From: Thermoclostridium stercorarium subsp. stercorarium DSM 8532
GTDB taxonomy: Bacteria; Bacillota; Clostridia; DSM-8532
DNA: 64,000 nucleotides
NCBI RefSeq assembly: GCF_000331995.1
Contig: NC_020134.1
Location: 2,454,627 to 2,518,626 of the forward strand
Reading direction: 5' to 3'
Positions within the stretch are counted from its first letter, which is position 1. The number at the start of each line of letters is the position of its first letter. Under the pieces are notes generated by a model. It was not told the DNA's origin and searched no databases. It worked only from the letters and a program-made list of their open reading frames with translations. Position numbers and translations under genes: made by a program. Shown in pieces: positions 25,062 to 33,513 of the stretch.

Positions 25062-27158
25062 TTATTCCATGCCAAAAAACATCTCGCCGTAAGTAGGTAT
25101 AGGCCAGTATTTTGAATCCACCATGGTCTCAAGGGTGTCTATATCCTCGCGGAGACTCTGCATAACGGGAATAACCTTATCCCTGTACGCAATTCCCTGA
25201 GCAGTAACGTCTCCAATTGAAGAAGCCTCATTTACCGCTTCTTTTAATTTTGCCACCTTTTCTTCCGCCGACACCGCCAGCGTGGACAGATCTTTCAAAA
25301 GTTTTTCCCGTTTTTCCAGGATGATGTGTATTCCGGTCGCCCTCACCTGATTTATGCATTCGGCTATTTCTTTTATATACCGGTAAACCGCCGGGAGAAT
25401 ATCCCTCTCAACCATGTCTATCGCCGTAAGGGCTTCAATTTTTATGGTCTTGTTGTAGTTTTCCATCAAAATTTCATAACGGGACAGACATTCTTTTTCC
25501 GAAAGAACGCCCATTCTAGCAAACATCCTGATATTTTTTTCAGCAATGAGCGTTCTTTTTGCGTCAACAAAATTCGTAATGTTGGGCAATCCTCTTCTTT
25601 CGGCTTCCTTAACCCATTCTTCCGAATAATTATCGCCGTTGAAAATAACGCGTTTATGCTCATGAAAATATTCCCGTATAATTTTCTTTGCCTCTTCTTC
25701 GGGATTGCCTGACGCCTCAAGCCTGTCCGCCACGTCGTGAAGAATATCCGCAACGGCGGTGTTTATGATAAAATTCGGACCGGCTATGGACGCCGACGAG
25801 CCAACCATTCTGAATTCAAACTTGTTACCGGTAAATGCAATCGGGGAAGTCCTGTTCCTATCGGTTATATCCCGTGCAAAAACCGGGAGCGCTGACGCGC
25901 CCATTTCCAGTTTGGTGGAGCAGATGGATTTCTTAGCCTCGCCTTCCTTTTCAATCTGATCAATAATGTCGGTCAGCTGATCCCCCAGAAAAACCGAAAC
26001 AATAGCCGGCGGAGCCTCATGGGCGCCAAGACGGTAGTCATTGCCTGCATTTGCGGCCGAACTTCTTATAACGTCGCCATATACGTCAATGGCTTTTATT
26101 ATTGCAGCAAGGAAAAGCAGAAATATTGTATTCTTATGGGGCTCAGGGCCCGGATCAAGCAGATTGACCCCGTCATCGGTACCTATTGACCAGTTGTTGT
26201 GCTTACCCGAGCCGTTTACGCCGGCAAACGGTTTTTCGTGCAGCAGGCAGGCCAGGCCATGCCGCGCGGCAACCTTTTTCATTACTTCCATCATCAGCTG
26301 GTTTTGGTCTGCTGCGACATTGACAACATTATATATGGGCGCAATCTCATGCTGGGCGGGTGCTGCTTCATTATGCCTCGTTTTCCCGGGGATGCCCAGT
26401 TTCCACAGCTCTACGTCCAAATCCTGCATAAAATTCAGAACCCTTGTCTTTATGGACGCGTAGTACTGGTCACCCATTTCCTGCCCCTTCGGAGGCCTTG
26501 CACCGAAAAGGGTGCGCCCTGTAAATATAAGATCCTTTCTTTTCATGAAAAGCTCTCTGTCTATAAGAAAATATTCCTGTTCGGCGCCTACATAGGCTAT
26601 GACCTTTCTGGCGGTTTTATTGCCGAGAGCACGCAGGACCCTCAGTCCTTCTCTGTTCAGCGCATCCATCGATCTCAGCAGGGGCGTTTTCTTATCCAGT
26701 GCCTCACCGCTGTATGAACAAAAGGCGGTAGGTATGTAAAGGGTTTTATCTTTCACAAAAGCCGGGGAAGTAAAATCCCACGCAGTATAACCGCGGGCTT
26801 CAAAAGTGGCGCGAATACCTCCGTTCGGAAAGGACGACGCATCTGATTCACCCTTTATCAGATCCTTCCCCGAGAATTCGGTAATAATTTTCCCTTCTTT
26901 TGATGTTGAAATAAAGGAATTATGTTTCTCCGCAGTCAGTCCGGTCATGGGCTGAAACCAGTGGCAGTAATGAGTGGCTCCCCGCTCCATTGCCCATTCT
27001 TTCATGGCGCCTGCCACAATTTCAGCCAGATTGGGATCCAACGTCAGATTATTGTCAATTATATTCCTGAATGCGTCATATACAGCAGTAGGAAGTTTTT
27101 CCCGCATTACCGCGTCGGTAAAAACATTTGACCCGGATATTTTTGAAAGTTCAGACAT
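25062..27158 (-). CDS. glnN: type III glutamine synthetase
   Basis: A 698-residue GSIII enzyme that makes glutamine from glutamate, ammonia and ATP. It has the GSIII-specific N-terminal region (THYCHWFQPMTGLTAEKH) and the metal and ATP sites of the family (GVNGSGKHNNWS, FTGNKFEFRMVGSS and NRTSPIAF). GSIII is dodecameric and differs from the usual GlnA in sequence, though not in reaction. AGAGGAG precedes the ATG. It stands alone with its own promoter. I see no convincing GlnR site in its promoter. Confidence 0.93.
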   Translation of the reverse strand: MSELSKISGSNVFTDAVMREKLPTAVYDAFRNIIDNNLTLDPNLAEIVAGAMKEWAMERGATHYCHWFQPMTGLTAEKHNSFISTSKEGKIITEFSGKDLIKGESDASSFPNGGIRATFEARGYTAWDFTSPAFVKDKTLYIPTAFCSYSGEALDKKTPLLRSMDALNREGLRVLRALGNKTARKVIAYVGAEQEYFLIDRELFMKRKDLIFTGRTLFGARPPKGQEMGDQYYASIKTRVLNFMQDLDVELWKLGIPGKTRHNEAAPAQHEIAPIYNVVNVAADQNQLMMEVMKKVAARHGLACLLHEKPFAGVNGSGKHNNWSIGTDDGVNLLDPGPEPHKNTIFLLFLAAIIKAIDVYGDVIRSSAANAGNDYRLGAHEAPPAIVSVFLGDQLTDIIDQIEKEGEAKKSICSTKLEMGASALPVFARDITDRNRTSPIAFTGNKFEFRMVGSSASIAGPNFIINTAVADILHDVADRLEASGNPEEEAKKIIREYFHEHKRVIFNGDNYSEEWVKEAERRGLPNITNFVDAKRTLIAEKNIRMFARMGVLSEKECLSRYEILMENYNKTIKIEALTAIDMVERDILPAVYRYIKEIAECINQVRATGIHIILEKREKLLKDLSTLAVSAEEKVAKLKEAVNEASSIGDVTAQGIAYRDKVIPVMQSLREDIDTLETMVDSKYWPIPTYGEMFFGME

Positions 27159-27232
27159 TTTAACAGCTCCTCTTTGTACGGAAAACTTATAAAGAAAATA
27201 TCCGCTAAATATATATTGCAGTGCAAATTTAT

Positions 27233-27261
27233 ATTTTACAGAATGTTACTGCACTTTTCAA
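27233..27261 (-). promoter_or_regulatory. promoter of glnN
   Basis: On the minus strand TTGAAA (27261-27256), a 17-base spacer and TAAAAT (27238-27233), about 75 bases before the start. A short inverted repeat (AGTGCA / TGCACT, about 30 bp apart) spans the promoter and could be a regulator site. Confidence 0.55.
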
Positions 27262-27325
27262 CTTATTATATCTATTTTTCCAAATACTTCCTTATTGTCT
27301 TTAATTATATTTCTTCTGCAAGATT

Positions 27326-28168
27326 TCAATCGGCTTTTTTGAACTCTATCGTCCAGTGCCTGCCCGTGCCAATGCTGTATGCCTTGGCGAAATTCCCCTG
27401 ATTAATTGCCACGGCCATTCTGTCAAGCGAATTAACATAAATAACCGGCTCACTAACATATACATCGCCGAAAGATTTTCCGTACGTTACCCTGTTATTG
27501 TAAACAAGAGTTGGGCCGTTTTTGATTACCACCTCAATTCTGTCCCCGTATTTAAACCCCATTTTTACAAAGTCTTCGCGCCTGATATTTGTCCAGAGGC
27601 TGCCGAATCTTACATCCAGAATATCAATGCATCCCTTTATGCCGTTTTCGGTATATGTAACCTCACTCAGTTCCAGCCCAATGATATTGTCCACGCCGGT
27701 TTTTTCACCGATGTCGTCAAAGCCAATCTTTCCCGACGCCAGTTTTGCACCGACGACGGCAAAAACATCCCTGCCGTGAAATGTATTGGAATACAGCGAG
27801 CCCGAACGTCTGTGCTTGGATTCATCTATTACACGGACTTCGGTTATTCCGACGTAATTTTTTATATGCGTCAAGGTACCGTTGTCCGGGGTTACAATAT
27901 AGTGTCCCTTTTTTGTCAAAGCAACCACACTCTTTCTGTCGGTTCCGACACCGGGGTCCACCACCGATACGAAAACCGTTCCGCCGGGCCAGAAAGTGGC
28001 TGCCTGAAAAAGCCTGTATGACGCCTCCCAGGTATTATACGGCGTTATATCATGGGTAAGGTCGAAAATCTTAAGCTCGGGATCCACGTCAAGAGCCACT
28101 CCGTACATTGCCGCAACGGCACCGTCGGACAAACCGAAATCACTCTGAAAAACCAGTATTTTCCGCAT
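27326..28168 (-). CDS. SAM hydroxide adenosyltransferase (DUF62), second copy
   Basis: A 280-residue DUF62-family enzyme. Members split S-adenosylmethionine with water/hydroxide into adenosine and methionine and are related to fluorinase. Visible family motifs are the opening FQSDFGLSDGAVAAM (Asp that binds the ribose), DLTHDITPYNTWEAS, VVDPGVGTDRKSV and TPDNGTLTH, followed by a beta-rich C-terminal domain. The ATG at 28168 follows GGAGAAGTG. It is the last gene of a five-gene operon and a tandem paralogue of the gene just upstream. That both copies are kept suggests different substrates or partners. Confidence 0.85.
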   Translation of the reverse strand: MRKILVFQSDFGLSDGAVAAMYGVALDVDPELKIFDLTHDITPYNTWEASYRLFQAATFWPGGTVFVSVVDPGVGTDRKSVVALTKKGHYIVTPDNGTLTHIKNYVGITEVRVIDESKHRRSGSLYSNTFHGRDVFAVVGAKLASGKIGFDDIGEKTGVDNIIGLELSEVTYTENGIKGCIDILDVRFGSLWTNIRREDFVKMGFKYGDRIEVVIKNGPTLVYNNRVTYGKSFGDVYVSEPVIYVNSLDRMAVAINQGNFAKAYSIGTGRHWTIEFKKAD

Positions 28169-28200
28169 AATATCACTTCTCCGATCTATCCTAAGAAAGT

Positions 28201-29043
28201 TCACTTCTCAAACTCAACTTCCCATGCGGGACCATAGGACAAGCCGTATATTTCGCAGAAACTTCCCTGGTTTACCGCCATTGCAATATTCATAAGCTCA
28301 TTGTTGTAAATAATCACATCTCCCTTTTTGGCGAAACCGAAGGATTTCTCGAAAAGAACCTTCCCGGAAAATTTTACTTCGCCGTCATGTCTGACGGTTA
28401 CATAAACATAATCACCGTAGTTGAACCCGGCTTTAACAAATTCGGCGGTAGGTATGTTCGTCCAAAGGTTCCCGAAATTGGGATCGTTAATTTCAAATAT
28501 GCCTTTTACATGATTAGGCTTGATATCCGGATCCAAAATCGGATGTTCGACAATCTCGTCCACGCTGTATGCCGGCCCTACCTCCTCAAAGGTTATAATA
28601 CCGCTGGCAAGCCTTGCGGCACAGTATGCAAACAGATCCCGTCCGTGAAAAACACTGACGTTCTCGGTTCCTTTTCCTTTTAGCCTGTTCACCGTTTCAT
28701 CAATCTGTCTTATCTCTGCAATACCGATTTTCCTTTTAACATGGGTTAAGGAACCGTTATCGGGTGACACCACATAGTATCCGTCGCACGTTTTCGCGAC
28801 CGCCGCTTTTCTGCCTGTTCCTACCCCGGGGTCCACCACCGATACGAAAACCGTCCCTTTGGGCCAGAATCTCATGTACTGGTAAAGCCTGTATGAGGCG
28901 CTCCACGTGTCATATTTCGGTATTTCATGGGTGGCGTCCATTATTTCCAGCTCACGGTCAACGCTTTTAACAACGCCGTACATCGCGGAAACAGCGCCTT
29001 CTTTATATGTGAAATCGGTCTGAAACACAAGAATTGGTTTCAT
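28201..29043 (-). CDS. SAM hydroxide adenosyltransferase (DUF62), first copy
   Basis: A 280-residue DUF62-family enzyme with the same layout as its downstream paralogue: FQTDFTYKEGAVSAM, DATHEIPKYDTWSAS, VVDPGVGTGRKAA and SPDNGSLTH. The reaction expected from the family is SAM + water to adenosine + methionine. The ATG at 29043 is used because AAAGGAAG lies at the right distance. It starts 52 bases after ecfT in the operon, so transport and SAM hydrolysis are linked. The two copies are clearly diverged along their whole length, so this is not a recent duplication. Confidence 0.85.
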   Translation of the reverse strand: MKPILVFQTDFTYKEGAVSAMYGVVKSVDRELEIMDATHEIPKYDTWSASYRLYQYMRFWPKGTVFVSVVDPGVGTGRKAAVAKTCDGYYVVSPDNGSLTHVKRKIGIAEIRQIDETVNRLKGKGTENVSVFHGRDLFAYCAARLASGIITFEEVGPAYSVDEIVEHPILDPDIKPNHVKGIFEINDPNFGNLWTNIPTAEFVKAGFNYGDYVYVTVRHDGEVKFSGKVLFEKSFGFAKKGDVIIYNNELMNIAMAVNQGSFCEIYGLSYGPAWEVEFEK

Positions 29044-29095
29044 AAAACCAAGCTTCCTTTCGCAAAACATTTTTGAATTTTAAAATAACGAACGG

Positions 29096-29929
29096 TCAGA
29101 TAAACGGATTGTAGAACCTGCTTCCGTTTATAAACACCGAAATCAGTATGGATGCGGTGAATATAACCACCGCCAGCAAAATGGCGATATAGTCATGCAC
29201 CGTCAGTTTCTTTTTACTGTACCACGATCTTTTCTTCAGCTTTCCAAAGCCTCTCAAATCCATGGCATTACTGATATATTCAATTCGCTCAAGGGTTGAA
29301 AAAATCAGCGGTATGATAATCATCAGTGAGTTTTTAAACCTGGTCATGAATTTGGCTTTTTTGGACATTTCCAGGCCCCGCGCCTGCTGGGCCTGGCTTA
29401 TATTCTGGTAATCCCTCTGAATTTCGGGAAAATAACGCAGCGTCAGCGATACCGCATATGCCACTTTATACGGAACACCCACACCGTTTAAAGACGCAGC
29501 GAACTCGCTCGGGTTGGTTGTTAACAAAAATATGATTCCCAGCGGGATGACCGAACCGTATTTAAATACTTTCGTAATCTGATAAAACAATTGTTCAATG
29601 GTGACATTATAACGGCCGGAAATTCTGAGCAGTTCATGCCGTGTGCCGTAGATTTCCACCCCGTATTCCGGGGCAAACAGAAAAGTCAGAACAAAGTTAA
29701 CGGCAATAAAAATCACCACATAAATGATCATAAGCCTTATCTGCGAGAATTTTATTTTCGAAATCTTTAAAATTACAATTGAAAACACCGTCACAAAAAG
29801 TATAAACCTGATATCATATGAATACATTACCGCAAAGGTCAGAAGAAGAAAGCAAATAAGCTTTGTAAGGCCCGACAGTCTGTGTATCGGCGTGTCTAAA
29901 ACATTATATGAGAAAAGCTTAAGTTTCAT
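29096..29929 (-). CDS. ecfT: energy-coupling factor transporter transmembrane protein EcfT
   Basis: A 277-residue membrane subunit that couples ATP hydrolysis to substrate-binding S components in ECF transporters. It has an N-terminal cluster of hydrophobic helices (about residues 15-80), a cytoplasmic part with the coupling-helix motifs (SLTLRYFPEIQRDYQNISQ and AQQARGLEMS, each ending in Ala-Arg-Gly-like positions) and a last helix near residues 245-265. It overlaps the ATPase gene by 11 bases. It belongs to the S component - ATPase - EcfT - two SAM hydrolases operon. Confidence 0.88.
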   Translation of the reverse strand: MKLKLFSYNVLDTPIHRLSGLTKLICFLLLTFAVMYSYDIRFILFVTVFSIVILKISKIKFSQIRLMIIYVVIFIAVNFVLTFLFAPEYGVEIYGTRHELLRISGRYNVTIEQLFYQITKVFKYGSVIPLGIIFLLTTNPSEFAASLNGVGVPYKVAYAVSLTLRYFPEIQRDYQNISQAQQARGLEMSKKAKFMTRFKNSLMIIIPLIFSTLERIEYISNAMDLRGFGKLKKRSWYSKKKLTVHDYIAILLAVVIFTASILISVFINGSRFYNPFI

Positions 29930-31637
29930 TGTTTTTCCTTAGCTCCCTTTCGTAATCAATAAAACTTTGGACAAATGCGGTTTTATCCTCAATATCCGCC
30001 CTTTCGGCAAGAAAATAAAGAGATGTTTCTTTAAGATTGGCCTCCCTAATTAATTCCGGATCGGTCAATACAACAGAAGCCTTGGCATCGGCAAGGATTT
30101 TCCCGTCGGACATTACAATTGCCCTTGGCGTATATTCCAGCATCAGGTGCATGTCATGGGTAATCATGATTATCGTAACACCCATTTTATTGAGTTTTTC
30201 AAGAAAATTCATAATCTCGGTATAGTGATAATAGTCCTGACCCGCAGTGGGTTCATCCAAAATAATTATTTTGGGTTCCAGCACCAGTATTGACGCTATT
30301 GTAACCCGTTTTTTCTGGCCATAGCTCAAAGCCGAGACAGGCCAGTCTATAAAAGGCGCAAGCCCGCATACTTCCAGCACCTTCTCCACACGTTGCTTTA
30401 TCTCCTCCTCGGGAACGTTGCGCAGCCTTAACCCCAGGGCGACTTCGTCATATATCATCGCCTTTGATATCATCTGATTGGGGTTCTGCATTACAAGCCC
30501 GATGATTTCTGCCCTTTCCTTTATGCTTTTATCCCTGATGTTCTCCGCATAATAATATATGTTTCCGGAATCCTGCCGTTCAAACCCGCACAATACCTTT
30601 GAAAGCGTGGATTTGCCCGCGCCGTTTCTCCCCACAATCGAAACCATTTCACCTTCCCTGATAGTAAAACTGACGTTGTCAAGCGCTTTTCGCCTGCCGT
30701 CATATGAATAGGTCAGATTCTCAACGGTAAGGATTGCAGGTCTTTCCTCCTCTTTCACCGGTTTTTCAATGGATTTGTGCCATGACTTTAAACGTCCGGC
30801 AACGGTATCCATTTTAAGCCTGTCCAGATTACTGGGGTTCATGTCGCTGCGGACGGTTATGCCGGCATATTTTAACGCGGTAATATATAAAGGCTCCCGA
30901 ATACCGATCTCGGATAATATTGACGACGATACCAGGTCGTCGGGAGACATATCGGCTATAATCCGCCCTTCGTTTATTACAATGATCCTGTCCACATCGC
31001 GGTGCAGGACGTCTTCAAGCCGGTGCTCAATAATTATGATTGTTTTCTTTGTTTTTTTATGAATATCATCAATTATTTCTATTGCCGTTTTCCCGGTGGC
31101 AGGATCGAGATTGGCCAGAGGCTCGTCAAACAGCAGCACATCCACATCGTCCACCATAACCCCGGCCAGCGACGTTCTCTGCTTTTGCCCGCCTGAAAGT
31201 TCATAGGGCGAAGAGTCAAGGAATTTTTCCATTCCCACCATTGTCGCCACTCTGCGGACAATTTCATGCATTTCCTCGGTGGGGACATTGTCGTTTTCCA
31301 GCGCGAAGGCTATGTCTTCGCCCACGGTAAGCCCTACAAACTGTCCGTCGGAATCCTGAAGAACCGTTCCGACAATTTTTGAAAGCTTAAATATATTCTG
31401 TTCGGCGGCAACCAACCCTTTTATTTTCAGCGTACCTTTTATTTCGCCCTTGTAGGCAAACGGAATAAGCCCATTAATGCAGTGGCCTAGTGTACTTTTA
31501 CCACTTCCACTAGGCCCGACGATTAATATTTTTTCACCAGGATAAATTTTCAGATTGATGTCATATAACGTTGGTTCTGCCTGAGTGAAATACTGAAAAG
31601 TAAAATTCGTGAATTCGATTATCGGATTTTCCTTCAT
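29919..31637 (-). CDS. ECF transporter double ATPase (two ABC domains, DUF3744-type linker)
   Basis: A 572-residue fusion of two EcfA ABC domains. The first has Walker A GPSGSGKST, signature LSGGQKQR and Walker B VLLFDEP; the second has GRNGAGKST, LSYGQKKR and IIILDEP. A linker of about 100 residues (DUF3744-like) joins them. In other ECF systems EcfA1 and EcfA2 are separate proteins, so one polypeptide supplies both sites here. The ATG at 31637 follows a GGAG; an earlier TTG at 31658 is less likely. It lies 27 bp after the S-component gene and overlaps ecfT. Confidence 0.88.
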   Translation of the reverse strand: MKENPIIEFTNFTFQYFTQAEPTLYDINLKIYPGEKILIVGPSGSGKSTLGHCINGLIPFAYKGEIKGTLKIKGLVAAEQNIFKLSKIVGTVLQDSDGQFVGLTVGEDIAFALENDNVPTEEMHEIVRRVATMVGMEKFLDSSPYELSGGQKQRTSLAGVMVDDVDVLLFDEPLANLDPATGKTAIEIIDDIHKKTKKTIIIIEHRLEDVLHRDVDRIIVINEGRIIADMSPDDLVSSSILSEIGIREPLYITALKYAGITVRSDMNPSNLDRLKMDTVAGRLKSWHKSIEKPVKEEERPAILTVENLTYSYDGRRKALDNVSFTIREGEMVSIVGRNGAGKSTLSKVLCGFERQDSGNIYYYAENIRDKSIKERAEIIGLVMQNPNQMISKAMIYDEVALGLRLRNVPEEEIKQRVEKVLEVCGLAPFIDWPVSALSYGQKKRVTIASILVLEPKIIILDEPTAGQDYYHYTEIMNFLEKLNKMGVTIIMITHDMHLMLEYTPRAIVMSDGKILADAKASVVLTDPELIREANLKETSLYFLAERADIEDKTAFVQSFIDYERELRKNNET

Positions 31638-31664
31638 GTCCAAACTCCGGTTTCTCAAGATGTA

Positions 31665-32240
31665 TTAGACCTTTTTCGTAAGACTTCCTTTCTTTGTCCG
31701 CGTTGCGGCATATGCAATCAGCAGCAGCGTACCTATGATACCCGTGCTGATGGAATTCATCACGACTGCAGCAACCCCCTGCGCAAACACCTTGTTTGCA
31801 GGCTCGGCATATATAACGATATCAAGTACGGGAGCCACAACAATCCATGCAATAATATTACCGATTATCTGAATAATATTAAATTTCAGAATATCCTTGC
31901 CTTTAAATTCGCCCTCTTCAACCTTCGTGCTTTTGTATGCAAAGCCAAACACAAAACCTGAAATTCCACTCGCTATAACCCAGCTCCACCACGGTGAGCC
32001 GTACTGGACAGCATCACTTATGGCATGTCCAATAAACGCAATCAATCCACCGGCTACAGGACCGAACAGCGTTGCAAAAAACGCACTTACTCCATAGGCT
32101 GTCTGGAAACTCGTCTCAGGGATGGGAGAAGGTATTTTTACGTACATGAACAACAGTGTAAAAATGGCCGCACCAAGCCCTGTGGCAACAATGGTTTTTG
32201 TGCTCACCTCAAATTTTTCCGCAATTGCATGTTTTTTCAT
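31665..32240 (-). CDS. UPF0397-type ECF transporter S component
   Basis: A 191-residue membrane protein with about five to six helices that matches the UPF0397 group of ECF S components (substrate-binding subunits). Typical features are GLGAAIFTLLF, a conserved SPIPETSFQ loop, GPVAGGLIAFIGHAISDA, PWWSWVIASGISG and the C-terminal AATRTKKGSL. The substrate of UPF0397 proteins is not established to my knowledge. Its place in front of two SAM hydrolases suggests a nucleoside, methionine-related or SAM-related compound (inference). AGGAGAG precedes the ATG at 32240. It is the first gene of the operon, behind a strong promoter and a structured leader. Confidence 0.85.
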   Translation of the reverse strand: MKKHAIAEKFEVSTKTIVATGLGAAIFTLLFMYVKIPSPIPETSFQTAYGVSAFFATLFGPVAGGLIAFIGHAISDAVQYGSPWWSWVIASGISGFVFGFAYKSTKVEEGEFKGKDILKFNIIQIIGNIIAWIVVAPVLDIVIYAEPANKVFAQGVAAVVMNSISTGIIGTLLLIAYAATRTKKGSLTKKV

Positions 32241-32270
32241 ATTTTTTACTCTCCTTCTATGTATTGGAAT

Positions 32271-32359
32271 TTATTATCAGGGCAGAACTGCCCATAATAA
32301 CTGAGTTTCCACGCCTTATGACTCTGCCGATATCAAAATTCCCCCAAGCAATATCGACA
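32271..32359 (-). promoter_or_regulatory. structured leader of the ECF/SAM-hydrolase operon
   Basis: Between the promoter and the start codon the minus-strand RNA can form, in order: a 9-bp helix (32351-32359 with 32325-32333), a 4-bp helix GAGT/ACTC (32321-32324 with 32303-32306), and a long imperfect palindrome (32271-32300: seven A/T pairs, a two-base bulge, then GGGCAG/CTGCCC). No T-tract follows the last hairpin, so it is not a simple terminator. It could be a riboswitch-like leader or an operator. It does not match the SAM, purine, THF, preQ1 or TPP consensus sequences that I know. Confidence 0.45.
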
Positions 32360-32364
32360 CCAAT

Positions 32365-32392
32365 ATTATAACATATCCCAAAAGCCTGTCAA
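32365..32392 (-). promoter_or_regulatory. sigma-A promoter of the ECF/SAM-hydrolase operon
   Basis: On the minus strand TTGACA (32392-32387), a 16-base spacer and TATAAT (32370-32365): both hexamers are consensus. The start site should be near 32358, which gives a leader of about 118 bases. Confidence 0.85.
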
Positions 32393-32442
32393 TTGCTGAA
32401 ACAGCGGCCTTTCATGTTAATTTAACATTTTGGGTCAGTATC

Positions 32443-33429
32443 CTAACTTACAAATTCCCCGTCCCTTAAACTGATATATACAAGCCAGTAACCGGTCATG
32501 TCACCAAATTCAGAATTTTCAACCGAAACCCATCTGCATACGTTTTCAAAGGGTTTCCCGTCGGTTTCATCCTTTGCAGGCACTCCCAGGACAAAATAGG
32601 TCAGATTATTTATGTCCGAACGGTAAAAGCCCGCGAGCAAATGCCTGTATTTGAACAGACCGACCAGGATTTTCGGATTTGCAAACAGCGGTATTGTCAA
32701 GTTACATGTATACAGTATATTGCTCAGCTTTGCTATGTCATTTACTTTATACCATGAATAGTCATGCCGGGGATTGGAAAACGGATCCATGGCCTCAAAA
32801 GTATCTTTTAGCATCTTCTCAAGTTTAACGTCGTCCACTTTATTGTTTGAACTTTTTGTACCATTATTATCCCTGTGATTTGCCGTTTCGGCTTCAGCCT
32901 GCCTATTTTCCCTGTTTTCCTTATTTTCTTTGCTTTCCTTATTTTCTTTGTGTTCTCCTTTTTTGTCTTTTTCTTTCCTATCTTCCCTGTCTTCAGCCGT
33001 TTTCTCCCTGTGCAGAAGCCGGTCGCGAAGAGATTCATCCCATTGTTCAGCCTTTTTGCAACAGGCAATCAGCGGTATGTAAATTTTATCTTTCTGCTCC
33101 GACGCAATCAGGATATATTTGATTTTCTCCGGTTTGAGCTCAAGCGATTTAAGGGTGGGATTATCCAGGAATTTGCGGAAGCTTCCGACCATTGAAACAA
33201 CCTGAAGCGTTCCCACTCTGAAAACTCCAAGCCCGCTGTCCTTGTCGTATATCAGAATAACCGTGTAAGGCAGACCGTCGTCTTTCAAAAATCTTATCTG
33301 AAGTGCCAGGGCAACCCCGTCCCTGTATCCTTCAAGGCGGGCGAAACCGTCAGGTGATCTGTGTGCGCCAAAACCCGGATCCAGCTGTTCAAAAATAACA
33401 TATTTCCTGAAATAACCTGGCCGTTCCAT
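32443..33429 (-). CDS. hypothetical protein with Lys/Glu/Asn-rich linker
   Basis: A protein of about 328 residues with two folded parts joined by a low-complexity linker (roughly residues 150-205) rich in Lys, Glu, Asn and Arg, including repeats such as KENKESKENKENRENR. The N-terminal part (FEQLDPGFGAHRSPDGFARLEG and onwards) and C-terminal part (FSNPRHDYSWYKVNDIAKL, then a beta-rich end) seem conserved folds, but I recognise no family. There is no signal peptide. The ATG at 33429 is used with a GGGGG site; the frame is open to 33456. It is placed between ksgA and the ECF operon. Function unknown. Confidence 0.55.
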   Translation of the reverse strand: MERPGYFRKYVIFEQLDPGFGAHRSPDGFARLEGYRDGVALALQIRFLKDDGLPYTVILIYDKDSGLGVFRVGTLQVVSMVGSFRKFLDNPTLKSLELKPEKIKYILIASEQKDKIYIPLIACCKKAEQWDESLRDRLLHREKTAEDREDRKEKDKKGEHKENKESKENKENRENRQAEAETANHRDNNGTKSSNNKVDDVKLEKMLKDTFEAMDPFSNPRHDYSWYKVNDIAKLSNILYTCNLTIPLFANPKILVGLFKYRHLLAGFYRSDINNLTYFVLGVPAKDETDGKPFENVCRWVSVENSEFGDMTGYWLVYISLRDGEFVS

Positions 33430-33513
33430 GAACATACCCCCTGCATATTTCTTCATAAATATATATGCAGAGGAATTTAAAATAAAAACGAAAAAAATGG
33501 AACCCGTTAACAG

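Noticed and set aside
27200-27262. GlnR/TnrA site at the glnN promoter
   Set aside because: TGTAA is present, but the second half does not match TNACA at the required spacing.
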